A DNA stretch of 14,567 nucleotides. Origin: Bacteroidota bacterium. Lineage in GTDB: Bacteria; Bacteroidota; Bacteroidia; Chitinophagales; Chitinophagaceae. Shown one piece after another: positions 5,692 to 14,261 of the stretch (the first letter of the stretch is position 1; every line of letters starts with the position of its first letter). Both the position numbers and the translations under genes were made by a program. The notes under the pieces are model-generated. The model worked only from the letters and a program-made list of their open reading frames with translations, had not been told where the DNA came from and did no database searches. The stretch spans positions 1-14,567 of the forward strand of contig JAEZLJ010000133.1 of NCBI GenBank assembly GCA_023415275.1, given 5' to 3'.

Positions 5692-5710
5692 AAGAAAATC
5701 TGTAAATTGA

Positions 5711-6445
5711 GTGAATATTAATAACCTGGGAATGATTGCATCTCCACGAAGAAGATTTGTTGTTTTTTTGGATACAACTCTCCTGGTAATTTTCATGATG
5801 CTTCTCTCGCCAAGATTGACAGGTTTAGCACTACATGAAATCTTAGGCTTCATTTTCTTCATTCCTTTAATGATACATCTTCTTATAGCCTGGCCCTGGA
5901 TACAAAACGCTTCAAAAAAGTTTTTTGGAAATGTCAACAGGCGTACCAGGTTTAATTTCTTTCTTAATTCTATTTTATTCATAATTGTCATTACAGAGTT
6001 GGTTTCGGGTCTTCTCATTTCCCAGGTTGTTTTGCAAAAGGTTGGCATCAATACTATCAACGACGAGGCCTGGCGTGCTGTCCATAATTTGCCTCTTAAT
6101 TTTTTAGTGCTTTTTGCCGGGCTTCATATTGCAATGAACTGGGGATGGATTGTCGGGGCTTTCAAATGGAAAAGAGATAATTTAAAGCTAAAACAGAAAG
6201 TCTTTTATCCAAAGTGGACAGTTACGCTTATGCGCATTGGCATGATCATTTTAGCTACGGGTATTGTTTTTTTATTATTGTATACTACAGTTGGTGAACC
6301 TTCACTTTCAAGATTAGATAGTCAAAATGAAATTGCCAGATTTGCTCCATCGTTGGGTCATGGAATTATACAATTGTCGGGGGAAACAATTTTGATTTTT
6401 CTGGTGGTTTTTATTGCCAGAAAATGGCTGCATGTTAAGCTATGA
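5711..6445 (+). CDS. DUF4405-like multi-pass membrane protein
   Basis: 244 residues with five to six hydrophobic segments (about 14-32, 37-58, 77-100, 123-145, 170-192, 222-238). Paired histidines lie in membrane segments: LHEILGFIFFIPLMIHLLIAW, broken as ALHEILG and MIHLL, then AVHNLPLNF and GLHIAMNWGWI. This pattern matches DUF4405, whose helices resemble cytochrome b-type proteins, so haem binding is possible but not shown. Start is GTG 5711; ATG 5732 would drop only seven residues and is about as likely. The leader carries two competing stems and a 22-base palindrome. The stop codon is inside a 12-bp inverted repeat. No redox partner gene is adjacent. Confidence 0.65.
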   Translation: MNINNLGMIASPRRRFVVFLDTTLLVIFMMLLSPRLTGLALHEILGFIFFIPLMIHLLIAWPWIQNASKKFFGNVNRRTRFNFFLNSILFIIVITELVSGLLISQVVLQKVGINTINDEAWRAVHNLPLNFLVLFAGLHIAMNWGWIVGAFKWKRDNLKLKQKVFYPKWTVTLMRIGMIILATGIVFLLLYTTVGEPSLSRLDSQNEIARFAPSLGHGIIQLSGETILIFLVVFIARKWLHVKL

Positions 6446-6505
6446 AAAATTCAACAATATAAAAATTGCAACCTCCTTTGCCTTACCGAAAAATTTCATA
6501 GCTTA
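6436..6505. repeat. 12-bp perfect inverted repeat spanning a stop codon
   Basis: TAAGCTATGAAA (6436-6447) and TTTCATAGCTTA (6494-6505) are perfect reverse complements with a 46-base loop. The left arm contains the TGA of the DUF4405-like gene. No T-tract follows the right arm and no target duplication is visible. It could be a 3'-end stabilising hairpin or a small element with terminal inverted repeats. Confidence 0.45.
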
Positions 6506-6621
6506 GTAAGACCACCGGATATTTATTGAGAGTCGTCCTTGACCACATTCCAGTACAATGGAAACCCCTTGAAATTGCCTTCAATACCTATGGGGGACAT
6601 AAATACCTTAATTGAACAATT

Positions 6622-7032
6622 ATGAGAAAGTTTTTTATTTGCAGCATCATGCTGCTAATGACGGCACATTCATTTGGCCAGCAAACAAATCCCGGTCAGC
6701 CTTTGACCAAAAAGGACTATTTGCAAAAAAGCAAAAACCAAAAAACAGCAGCATGGGTACTTTTGGGAGGAGGCCTGGTTGTGGCAGTAGGAGCGGCTGT
6801 TTTGGCTGTAAATAGTGATTGGTCTGAACCGGATACTCCATATACGGTGGCCGTATTTGCCGGCGGTGGAGCCATGCTTGGAAGCATTCCTTTATTTATC
6901 AGTGCAGCAAAAAATAAAAGGAAAGCAATGAATGCTGCTGCCTATTTTGAAATTCAAAGGAATCCTTTTGCTACAAACACAGGTATAGGGTTACATACGG
7001 CACCCGGCTTATCGCTTAAACTTCTTTTTTGA
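6622..7032 (+). CDS. Small exported protein with two membrane segments
   Basis: 136 residues. A signal peptide (MRKFFICSIMLLMTAHSFGQ) is followed by a short polar part with KKDYLQKSKNQKTAAWVLLGGG. Two glycine/alanine-rich hydrophobic segments come at about 50-67 and 77-94, with SDWSEPDTP between them, then a soluble tail ending in GLSLKLLF. Proteins with the KSKNQKTAAWVLLGGG signature are frequent in Bacteroidota; I know no assigned function. The terminal Leu-Phe strand resembles outer-membrane beta signals, but the rest is too short for a barrel. The ATG at 6622 gives the signal peptide; the overlapping frame from 6612 is a shadow. Spacers separate it from both neighbours, so it is probably monocistronic. 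Confidence 0.7.
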   Translation: MRKFFICSIMLLMTAHSFGQQTNPGQPLTKKDYLQKSKNQKTAAWVLLGGGLVVAVGAAVLAVNSDWSEPDTPYTVAVFAGGGAMLGSIPLFISAAKNKRKAMNAAAYFEIQRNPFATNTGIGLHTAPGLSLKLLF

Positions 7033-7253
7033 ATCGGTTATATGGGGCCATATTGTTACATTTCAACCTGGTGGTATATGAGCATATATCGTAAACCACC
7101 GACTTTGTAAGGGCGGCCAGAGCAGGCATTAGCACCGGCAATATAAAGTCCCCTGGTGTGCATGCAGAAATGCTGAAGGTCAATATCTCAGAAGGGAAAG
7201 CATATTTCCTATATCCAATTTCCTAAGTCGCTATTTTTGTCCAAACCCATCCA
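7033..7253. other. Spacer before recG with two dyads
   Basis: No gene is seen. ATATGG and CCATAT (7040-7053) form a tight palindrome just after the preceding stop. GGTGGT (7070-7075) pairs with ACCACC (7095-7100), enclosing ATAT/ATAT. Neither is followed by a T-tract. The recG frame itself opens after TAA 7224-7226. Confidence 0.35.
7232..7239 (+). promoter_or_regulatory. Candidate -7 element for recG
   Basis: TATTTTTG matches the Bacteroidota -7 consensus TAnnTTTG exactly. The nearest -33-like triplet (TTT at 7205-7207) is somewhat too far away, so the promoter is incomplete. If used, transcription would begin near 7245, a few bases before the proposed ATA start at 7254. Confidence 0.35.
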
Positions 7254-9365
7254 ATAGCTAATCTTACTAACATACTAGCACAGCCGATAGAATATCTTAA
7301 GGGAGTAGGACCCCTAAAGGCAGATATGCTGAAAAAGGAATTGGGCATATTTACCTATGGTGACCTGCTAAACTTTTTTCCTTACCGGCATATAGACAAG
7401 ACGCGCATCACGCGTATAGCAGATCTGACGCCTTCAATAGATTTTGCACAGGTGCAGGGCAAGCTTTGGTATTATGAAATGGCAGGGGAGAGAAGCGGAA
7501 GGAGATTGACAGCTTTCATGACAGACGAAACCGGGGTTCTGGAACTTACCTGGTTCAAGAATGTGAGCTGGATAGAAAAGAACCTAAAGCAAAATGAGCT
7601 GTATAATGTGTTTGGCAGGATCAGCTTTTTCATGGGTAAGCCCCAGATTGTTCACCCCGAGATGGAGTTGGTGAAGAACCTGGGTACTTCTACCAAGGAC
7701 TTCCTGGAGCCTGTCTATTCGACCACGGAAAAACTAAAAGCAAAAGGCCTGAGTGGGCGCCAGATAGGTAAGCTGACGGCTGCTCTTTTTGCTGTCCTTA
7801 CCGAGGCCGTAATACCTGAAAATCTTCCGCAATCCATAATTGATAAGCTCAGGCTGATGCCAAGGTACCAGGCATTGCGGCAGATACATTTTCCTACATC
7901 ACAGCCCTTGTATGAACAGGCTTTAAGAAGGCTAAAGTTTGAAGAATTCTTTATCACCCAGCTGAGGCTGGCCAAAGTGCGTTCAGACAGGCACCGGAAG
8001 TCGAAGGGAGTGATCTTTGAGAAAGTAGGATCGCTTTTTAATACGTTCTATAAAGAGCATTTGCCTTTTGAGCTGACCGGGGCCCAAAAAAGGGTGATCA
8101 AGGAAATTCGGAATGATACAGGTAGCGGTCACCAGATGAATCGTCTTTTGCAGGGAGATGTAGGCAGTGGCAAGACCATCGTGGCCCTGCTGATTATGCT
8201 CCTGGCTGTGGACAATGGCTACCAGGCCTGCATGATGGCGCCCACAGAGATACTGGCACAGCAACATTTTGCTTCCATCAGTTCCTTGTTGCAGGATTTG
8301 CCCATAGGTGTAAGGCTGCTAACAGGTTCTACCCCTACCAGTGAACGCAAGGTAATATTGAAGGACCTGGCTGAAGGCAATTTGAGCATCCTGGTAGGTA
8401 CACATGCACTGATAGAGGAAGTGGTTCAATTCAGGAACCTGGGTTTTGCCGTTATTGATGAACAACACCGCTTTGGTGTGGCACAGCGGGCATCGCTCTG
8501 GAAAAAAGCAAGCATACCTCCGCACATTTTGGTAATGACGGCCACCCCCATTCCCCGGACACTGGCCATGACGGCATTCGGAGACCTGGACTATAGTATT
8601 ATGGATGAATTACCACCCGGACGGCAACCTATCACCACGGTTCATCGTTATGATACGTACAGGACAAAAGTGATGGATTTTATAAGAGGGGAAATAGATA
8701 CAGGCAGGCAGGTATATATCATATTCCCGTTGATCGAGGAAAGCTCCAAGCTGGATTATGAGAACCTGATGAGTGGCTATGAAAATGTGAAGGCTTTTTT
8801 CCCGGAGCCAAGATATTGGATTAGCATGGTTCATGGCCGGCAACCTGCTGATCAGAAAGAAACCAATATGAAGCGGTTTGTTTCGGGGGATACACAGATC
8901 ATGGTGAGTACCACGGTGATAGAAGTGGGTGTAAATGTCCCCAATGCCACAGTAATGGTCATTGAGAATGCGGAAAAATTCGGCTTGTCGCAATTGCACC
9001 AGTTAAGAGGCAGGGTGGGCAGGGGCGCTGAAAAGAGCTACTGTATACTGCTTACCTCATCCCAATTGGGAAACGAGGCAAAGGAAAGGATCAAGATCAT
9101 GACCTTTACCAACAATGGTTTTGAAATTGCAGAAAAAGATCTGGAGCTGCGCGGTCCGGGAGAAATTGAAGGAACAAAACAAAGTGGGGTTTTAAACTTC
9201 CGGCTGGCAGATCTTGTCAAAGACAAACAGATTCTTGAAGTAGCCAAACAAATTGCGGAACAAGTGGTTGATAGAGACCCGGAATTGGAAGAACCATCCA
9301 ATCAACCCCTGAAAAACTATTTACTGTCACTACATGGTAAAACTCCCTGGAGCCGGATTTCTTAA
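7254..9365 (+). CDS. recG: ATP-dependent DNA helicase RecG
   Basis: This branch-migration helicase remodels stalled forks and Holliday-type junctions. The family is unmistakable: an N-terminal wedge/OB region, Walker A GDVGSGKT (about residue 301), the DEQHRFGV box (about 402), MTATPIPRTLAMT, GVNVPNATVM, LRGRVGRG and the C-terminal ELRGPGEIEGTKQSG. The first ATG is 7326 (679 residues), but the frame upstream still encodes the conserved NILAQPIEYLKGVGP segment. It is open back to 7227 with no ATG, GTG or TTG. I therefore start at ATA 7254, giving 703 residues, close to the family's usual length. Either ATA is a rare start codon or an ATG was lost there by mutation or sequencing error. The downstream surface-protein gene starts 50 bases later, functionally unrelated. 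No helicase motif is damaged. Confidence 0.93.
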   Translation: MANLTNILAQPIEYLKGVGPLKADMLKKELGIFTYGDLLNFFPYRHIDKTRITRIADLTPSIDFAQVQGKLWYYEMAGERSGRRLTAFMTDETGVLELTWFKNVSWIEKNLKQNELYNVFGRISFFMGKPQIVHPEMELVKNLGTSTKDFLEPVYSTTEKLKAKGLSGRQIGKLTAALFAVLTEAVIPENLPQSIIDKLRLMPRYQALRQIHFPTSQPLYEQALRRLKFEEFFITQLRLAKVRSDRHRKSKGVIFEKVGSLFNTFYKEHLPFELTGAQKRVIKEIRNDTGSGHQMNRLLQGDVGSGKTIVALLIMLLAVDNGYQACMMAPTEILAQQHFASISSLLQDLPIGVRLLTGSTPTSERKVILKDLAEGNLSILVGTHALIEEVVQFRNLGFAVIDEQHRFGVAQRASLWKKASIPPHILVMTATPIPRTLAMTAFGDLDYSIMDELPPGRQPITTVHRYDTYRTKVMDFIRGEIDTGRQVYIIFPLIEESSKLDYENLMSGYENVKAFFPEPRYWISMVHGRQPADQKETNMKRFVSGDTQIMVSTTVIEVGVNVPNATVMVIENAEKFGLSQLHQLRGRVGRGAEKSYCILLTSSQLGNEAKERIKIMTFTNNGFEIAEKDLELRGPGEIEGTKQSGVLNFRLADLVKDKQILEVAKQIAEQVVDRDPELEEPSNQPLKNYLLSLHGKTPWSRIS

Positions 9366-9415
9366 CAGGTTGTTTACACAACAATTTTGAGGAATATTAG
9401 TTAATTTAGAAAAGA

Positions 9416-12400
9416 TTGAACCCTAAAAGCTACATACTTCTGCTGCTATCCACCCTGCTTGCTATAAGTTCCTTTAGCCAGAATATTGAATTTATTGAGA
9501 ACAAAGGTCAATGGGACCAGAAGGTACTGTTCATGGGCAAGGTGTCCGCGGGTGCCTTCTTCGTACACAGGGAAGGATTTACGGTGCTTCAAAACAATGC
9601 TTCCGACTGGGAGCAGCTGCATAATTTCACGCATAACCGTGGGGCTAATGAGGCCAACAGGGATGCCGCGAGAAACCTGGTATTGCGCTCACATGCCTAC
9701 ACAGTAAAATTTGAAGGAGCCAATCCAAAGGCAAGGGTGCTCCCAGATAAAGAACTGGTTACTGTTAGTAACTATTTCCTGGGTAATGACCCTTCTAAAT
9801 GGGCCACCAATTGTAAGACTTACCAGGGCATTACTGTTAAGGATATTTATCCCAATATTGATGTGCGTTACTATTCCGACAATGGCACCATGAAGTATGA
9901 CCTCATTGTGAACCCCGGCGGCAACCCTGCCAGTATCGCTTTGAAATATGACGGGGTGAACCAGCTCAGGATAAAAAATAAGGAGCTGGTTATAGGTACT
10001 TCTGTAGGAGACCTGAAGGAACTCTCGCCTTACAGCTTTCAATACAGGCAAAATGGCAAGACGGAAGTTCCTGCCAAATATGTATTACGTAACAATACCG
10101 TTCATTTCAATATCAAGGACTACGATCCTGCTTCCACGCTGATCATAGATCCCACACTTATCTTTTGCTCGTTCACCGGAAGTGCAGCGGATAACTGGGG
10201 CTTTACCGCCACCTATGGACCTGATGGAAGCATGTTTGGGGGAGGTATAGTTTTCTCCCAAGGATTTCCTGTATCACCGGGTGCTTATGATACTGATTTT
10301 GGTAATGGTGGTTCCTGTTTTGGGAACAGTGGTTTTGATATTGGAATTATCAAGCTTTCTCCTGATGGCACCACGCGGTTGTATGCTACCTACCTTGGAG
10401 GCAGCGGAAACGAAATGCCACAAAGCCTGATCACTGACAGCCGGGGTGACCTGATCATTGCAGGGAGAACAGATTCGCCATTGCCAGGGGCGGGTGGAAC
10501 ATCGTACCCCACTACAGTACCTGTATTTGGTCCCGGAGGATCATGGGACATTGTGATCACCAAGCTGAATGCTGCAGGTAATGGACTGGTGGGATCGGCA
10601 CGCATTGGCGGCACCGGGGAAGACGGAGCTAATATTTCTGCCTGCGGAGGTGGCGCCCGCTCGCTTCAACAAAATTATGGTGATGAAGGCCGCAGCGAAG
10701 TGAACCTGGATAATGCAGGAAACATTTACCTGGCCTCCTGCACACGTTCTGATAATTTCAAGGTACAGGGTGGATTCCAGGGGGCTTCTGGTGGTAGCCA
10801 GGATGGTGTGGTGATTAAGTTCACACCAGACCTTTCTACATTGTTATTCAGCACCTATATTGGCGGCAGTGGAGATGATGCTGCCTATGTGATCTCGATA
10901 GACCCTATCACTTCCAACATATATGTGGCAGGGGGAACGCTGAGTAATAGTGGTTTTGGCAACACATCCGGAAGTCTTAGCCCATCAAGCAATGGCGGCA
11001 TAGATGGATTTGTATCAGAGATCAGCAATGATGGTTCTACCCTGATCAGGAGCACATTCTTAGGCACTGGTGGTGATGACCAGGTATATGGATTAAAATT
11101 CGACAAGTTTGGTTTTCCATATGTAATGGGTCAGACGACCGGCAAGTGGCCCATTTTGAATGCGGGCTGGAGCCAGGCGAATGGTAAGCAGTTTATCGCC
11201 AAGTTAAAGAAGGACCTTTCAGGATATGTATATTCAACCAGCTTTGGTAAAGGGGATGCTTTCCCGGATATTTCGCCGGTAGCCTTCCTGGTAGACCGTT
11301 GTGAGAATGTGTATGTATCAGGCTGGGGAGGCCTTGTTGATACCCGTTATAAGAGTTCGGGAGCACAGGGGCTGCCAGTAACATCTGATGCTATTAAAAG
11401 TTCACCAGACATTAATACTGCCAATCACCTGGGCCAGGACTTTTACTTTTTTGTATTAAAGAAAGATGCGGCAGCGCAACTATATGGAAGTTATTTTGGT
11501 CAGAATGCTCCAGGTTCAATCGGGGACCACGTAGATGGTGGTACCAGCCGGTTTGACCAGAATGGTGTAATCTACCAGGCTATTTGTGCCAACTGCGGTA
11601 ATAACCTGCCATTCCCAACAACCCCCGGAGCATGGTCGCCTACCAAGCCTGCCAGTGCCAACTGCAACCTGGCCATGGTAAAGATCTCTTTTGAGTTCTC
11701 TGGCGTGCGCTCCGGCATTCAATCTTTTATCAATGGAGTGGCGAGGGATACTTCAGGTTGTGTGCCACTGAAGGTGGACTTTACTGACACAGCCCAATTG
11801 GCAGTGAGCTATGAATGGAATTTTGGAGATGGAAGTCCGCAGGTCACTTCAACTACTCCGGGTTTAAGCCATACCTATAATGCTGTTGGCGTTTACCGGG
11901 TGATGCTGGTGGCTATTGACTCCACTACCTGTAATATCCGGGATACGTCTTACATGAACATTAAGGTAGGAGATGTGCAAGCCAATTTGGATTTTAGTTC
12001 CAAAAAGCTGGACCCCTGTACAGCCTTTAAATACCAGTTTGACAATCTTTCTGTGGCACCGGCTTCGACACCTTTCAAGCCCAATACCTTTACCTGGGAT
12101 TTTGGTGACAATACACCCAGGGTGACTGCGGGCACCGGCCAGGTGTTCCATACCTATGCATCACCGGGAACCTATACGGTAAAGCTGATATTAAACGATG
12201 ATGCCTATTGTAACTCACCGGACATCGTAGTGAAACAGATCCGTGTGGCAGCATTGGTAAAAGCTGATTTCGAAACCGCGGCCACTGGATGCGCCCCTTA
12301 TGAAGCCAGCTTTAATAATATATCAGCGGGAGGTTCCCAGTTTACCTGGGACTTTGGTGACGGCAGCACTTCCAATGATGTGAGTCCAACTCATTTATAT

Positions 12401-13024
12401 GTGAACCCCGGAACTTATACCATTACATTGACCGCTGTGGATTCGGCTACCTGTAATATCACAGATACTAAGACATCAAGCATTACCATTTATGCCAATC
12501 CAACGGCTGATTTCTCTGCTACTCCTCAGCCACCTGTGGTCAATACGCCTATATCATTCACCAACCTGTCAAGCGCCGATGCGGTCCGTTTTAAATGGTT
12601 GTTTGGAGATGGAGATTCCTTGTTGACCACTACACGGTCCATAATACAACATGAATACAATGCTACCAACACCTACCATGCTTGTCTTATAGCTTATAAT
12701 GTGGCTGGGTGTGCGGATACGGTTTGTAAGGATGTCAGCACATTAATTGAACCTGCGCTTGATGTGCCTAATGCCTTTACACCTAACAGCGGGGATGTGA
12801 ACAGTAAGGTATTTGCCCGTGGCTTTGGAATTGCAAAGATGAAATTTACCATCTGGGCGCGTTGGGGCGAGAAGGTCTTTGAAACCAATGACAAACGCAT
12901 TGGCTGGGATGGACGCTTAAATGGTAAACTGCTCCCTATGGATGTATATGCCTATACAATAGAAGCCGAGTTTTCTGACGGGACAAAAACGACCAGGAAA
13001 GGAGATATTACATTGATCAGGTAA
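9416..13024 (+). CDS. Large secreted surface protein: SBBP-like repeats, PKD domains, type B T9SS sorting domain
   Basis: 1202 residues. It starts at TTG 9416; the frame is closed by TAG 9407-9409, and TTG is the only codon giving the signal peptide (NPKSYILLLLSTLLAISSFSQ). Next comes the FIENKGQWDQ region (about 25-240, DUF7948-type). Beta-propeller-like SBBP repeats follow (about 250-730), with motifs such as TYLGGSG, TYIGGSG and DGFV. Four PKD domains are marked by FGDG/FGDN near residues 801, 892, 978 and 1062. Residues 1115-1202 are a gliding-motility-associated C-terminal domain (VPNAFTPN, FTIWARWGEKVFET, GWDGRLNGK, DVYAYTIEAEF, KGDITLIR), the type B type IX secretion signal. The protein is expected to be exported by T9SS and attached to or released from the cell surface as an adhesin. 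A PorP/SprF gene follows closely, as is usual for type B substrates. Confidence 0.92.
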   Translation: MNPKSYILLLLSTLLAISSFSQNIEFIENKGQWDQKVLFMGKVSAGAFFVHREGFTVLQNNASDWEQLHNFTHNRGANEANRDAARNLVLRSHAYTVKFEGANPKARVLPDKELVTVSNYFLGNDPSKWATNCKTYQGITVKDIYPNIDVRYYSDNGTMKYDLIVNPGGNPASIALKYDGVNQLRIKNKELVIGTSVGDLKELSPYSFQYRQNGKTEVPAKYVLRNNTVHFNIKDYDPASTLIIDPTLIFCSFTGSAADNWGFTATYGPDGSMFGGGIVFSQGFPVSPGAYDTDFGNGGSCFGNSGFDIGIIKLSPDGTTRLYATYLGGSGNEMPQSLITDSRGDLIIAGRTDSPLPGAGGTSYPTTVPVFGPGGSWDIVITKLNAAGNGLVGSARIGGTGEDGANISACGGGARSLQQNYGDEGRSEVNLDNAGNIYLASCTRSDNFKVQGGFQGASGGSQDGVVIKFTPDLSTLLFSTYIGGSGDDAAYVISIDPITSNIYVAGGTLSNSGFGNTSGSLSPSSNGGIDGFVSEISNDGSTLIRSTFLGTGGDDQVYGLKFDKFGFPYVMGQTTGKWPILNAGWSQANGKQFIAKLKKDLSGYVYSTSFGKGDAFPDISPVAFLVDRCENVYVSGWGGLVDTRYKSSGAQGLPVTSDAIKSSPDINTANHLGQDFYFFVLKKDAAAQLYGSYFGQNAPGSIGDHVDGGTSRFDQNGVIYQAICANCGNNLPFPTTPGAWSPTKPASANCNLAMVKISFEFSGVRSGIQSFINGVARDTSGCVPLKVDFTDTAQLAVSYEWNFGDGSPQVTSTTPGLSHTYNAVGVYRVMLVAIDSTTCNIRDTSYMNIKVGDVQANLDFSSKKLDPCTAFKYQFDNLSVAPASTPFKPNTFTWDFGDNTPRVTAGTGQVFHTYASPGTYTVKLILNDDAYCNSPDIVVKQIRVAALVKADFETAATGCAPYEASFNNISAGGSQFTWDFGDGSTSNDVSPTHLYVNPGTYTITLTAVDSATCNITDTKTSSITIYANPTADFSATPQPPVVNTPISFTNLSSADAVRFKWLFGDGDSLLTTTRSIIQHEYNATNTYHACLIAYNVAGCADTVCKDVSTLIEPALDVPNAFTPNSGDVNSKVFARGFGIAKMKFTIWARWGEKVFETNDKRIGWDGRLNGKLLPMDVYAYTIEAEFSDGTKTTRKGDITLIR

Positions 13025-13055
13025 GACTGTGCAAGTTCAATATGAAAATGTGCAA

Positions 13056-14093
13056 ATGAAACATATAATCTACATATGGACCTTATTGATCAGCGCTATG
13101 TTCCTGGCCCCGGGAAGCTATGCGCAGGATCTTCATTTCTCCCAATTCTTTAATTCACCCCTGACCACTAACCCTGCCAATACAGGATTCATCCCTGACG
13201 GCGATTATAGGTTAGGTATCAATTACCGCGATCAATGGTCAACGATCATGTCAGTACCCTATAAAACCATGAGCGCTTTTGGCGATGTGCAGGTGATGAA
13301 GAATAAGTTTGAAAACGGCTGGATAGGCCTGGGAGGTGTTATTTTGAGAGATGTGGCCGGAAGTGGCAATCTTACTTCCACCAAGTTGTATGGATCGGTA
13401 GCTTATCACCAGTTGCTCGGGTATTCCAGTTTGTTAAGCCTCGGGTTCAATGTGGGTATGTCCAATAAGCAGATCAATGTGTCCAACCTGAAGTTCCCTG
13501 ACCAGTTTGACGGTAAATTTTTCGACAGCAAGCTACCTACCAGTGTATTTCTTGATAACAATAATATAAGTTACCTGGACATGCAGGTGGGGATGAACTA
13601 TGCCTATTTCCCTACGCCAAGTATCTATGTCAATACAGGATTCTCTGTTCATCATGTAAACCGCCCTCATGAATCTTTCTTTTCAACTGAGGCAACTGGA
13701 GTAGATAACCGGGTTCCTATGCGTTACATAGGCTTTTTGAATGGTAGCTTTAAATTGAATGATGAGGTGATCCTCAATCCTAATATTTATTATACGCGGC
13801 AATCCAATGTATCAGAACTGGTAGGCGGTATGAATGCCCATTATAATCTATCAGGAGATGGTGAGTACCTGTTGATAGCCGGCGCTTATTACAGGCATAA
13901 GGAGGCCATTATTCCTTTGGTGGGGCTGGGATTTAAGGATTATACTTTTACATTCACCTACGATGCTACCATATCTTCTTTAAAGAACTATAACAACTCC
14001 CGCGGTGCATTTGAATTTTCCTTGATCAAGCAGGGCGTGATTAGCCCGGGCGGACAAAAGGTGACGCCTTGTCCTACCTTTAAAACCTATTAA
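13056..14093 (+). CDS. PorP/SprF family outer-membrane protein (type IX secretion partner)
   Basis: 345 residues. A signal peptide (about 1-24, ending SYAQ) is followed by the family hallmark DLHFSQFFNSPLTTNPANTG and GINYRDQWSTIMSVPYKTMSAFGD. Alternating strands then run to the C-terminus, consistent with a 14-strand outer-membrane barrel. I start at ATG 13056 because it begins the signal peptide directly; GTG 13029 would add nine polar residues. It lies 31 bases after the stop of the type B surface protein, so the two are probably co-transcribed. In Flavobacterium, SprF is needed for export of SprB, and its paralogues pair with nearby type B substrates; this gene is likely the dedicated partner of the upstream protein. 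It is a paralogue, not necessarily the core gliding gene. Confidence 0.9.
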   Translation: MKHIIYIWTLLISAMFLAPGSYAQDLHFSQFFNSPLTTNPANTGFIPDGDYRLGINYRDQWSTIMSVPYKTMSAFGDVQVMKNKFENGWIGLGGVILRDVAGSGNLTSTKLYGSVAYHQLLGYSSLLSLGFNVGMSNKQINVSNLKFPDQFDGKFFDSKLPTSVFLDNNNISYLDMQVGMNYAYFPTPSIYVNTGFSVHHVNRPHESFFSTEATGVDNRVPMRYIGFLNGSFKLNDEVILNPNIYYTRQSNVSELVGGMNAHYNLSGDGEYLLIAGAYYRHKEAIIPLVGLGFKDYTFTFTYDATISSLKNYNNSRGAFEFSLIKQGVISPGGQKVTPCPTFKTY

Positions 14094-14193
14094 TTGCTTT
14101 AATAACCTGATGCTGATTTTAATTGGCAAGGGTATGTACTTACTCGCTGATGTATTTAACAGGTCTGGCAGCTTCTTTTTCATGCTAAGTGCC

Positions 14194-14222
14194 TTGCATT
14201 GTGTTTTTTGCTTTTAGTTTTG
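14194..14222 (+). promoter_or_regulatory. Candidate Bacteroidota promoter
   Basis: TTG at 14194-14196 (in CCTTGCA) and TAGTTTTG at 14215-14222 are separated by 18 bases. They resemble the TTTG / TAnnTTTG promoter pair used by Bacteroidota sigma. Transcription would start near 14228, leaving a leader of about 34 bases before the oxidase gene. The -7 element matches exactly; the -33 element is partial. Confidence 0.4.
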
Positions 14223-14261
14223 GCTCTTTTAAACGATTTTTACAGCAATTATAACTGGTTC

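Noticed and set aside
6612..6815. Overlapping frame at the start of the small exported protein
   Set aside because: It is a +1/-1 shadow with no signal peptide; the frame from 6622 has signal, membrane segments and a full-length stop.
11750..12720. Tandem DNA repeats in the surface-protein gene
   Set aside because: The periodicity reflects four diverged PKD domains at protein level; the DNA copies are too diverged to be a recent tandem repeat.
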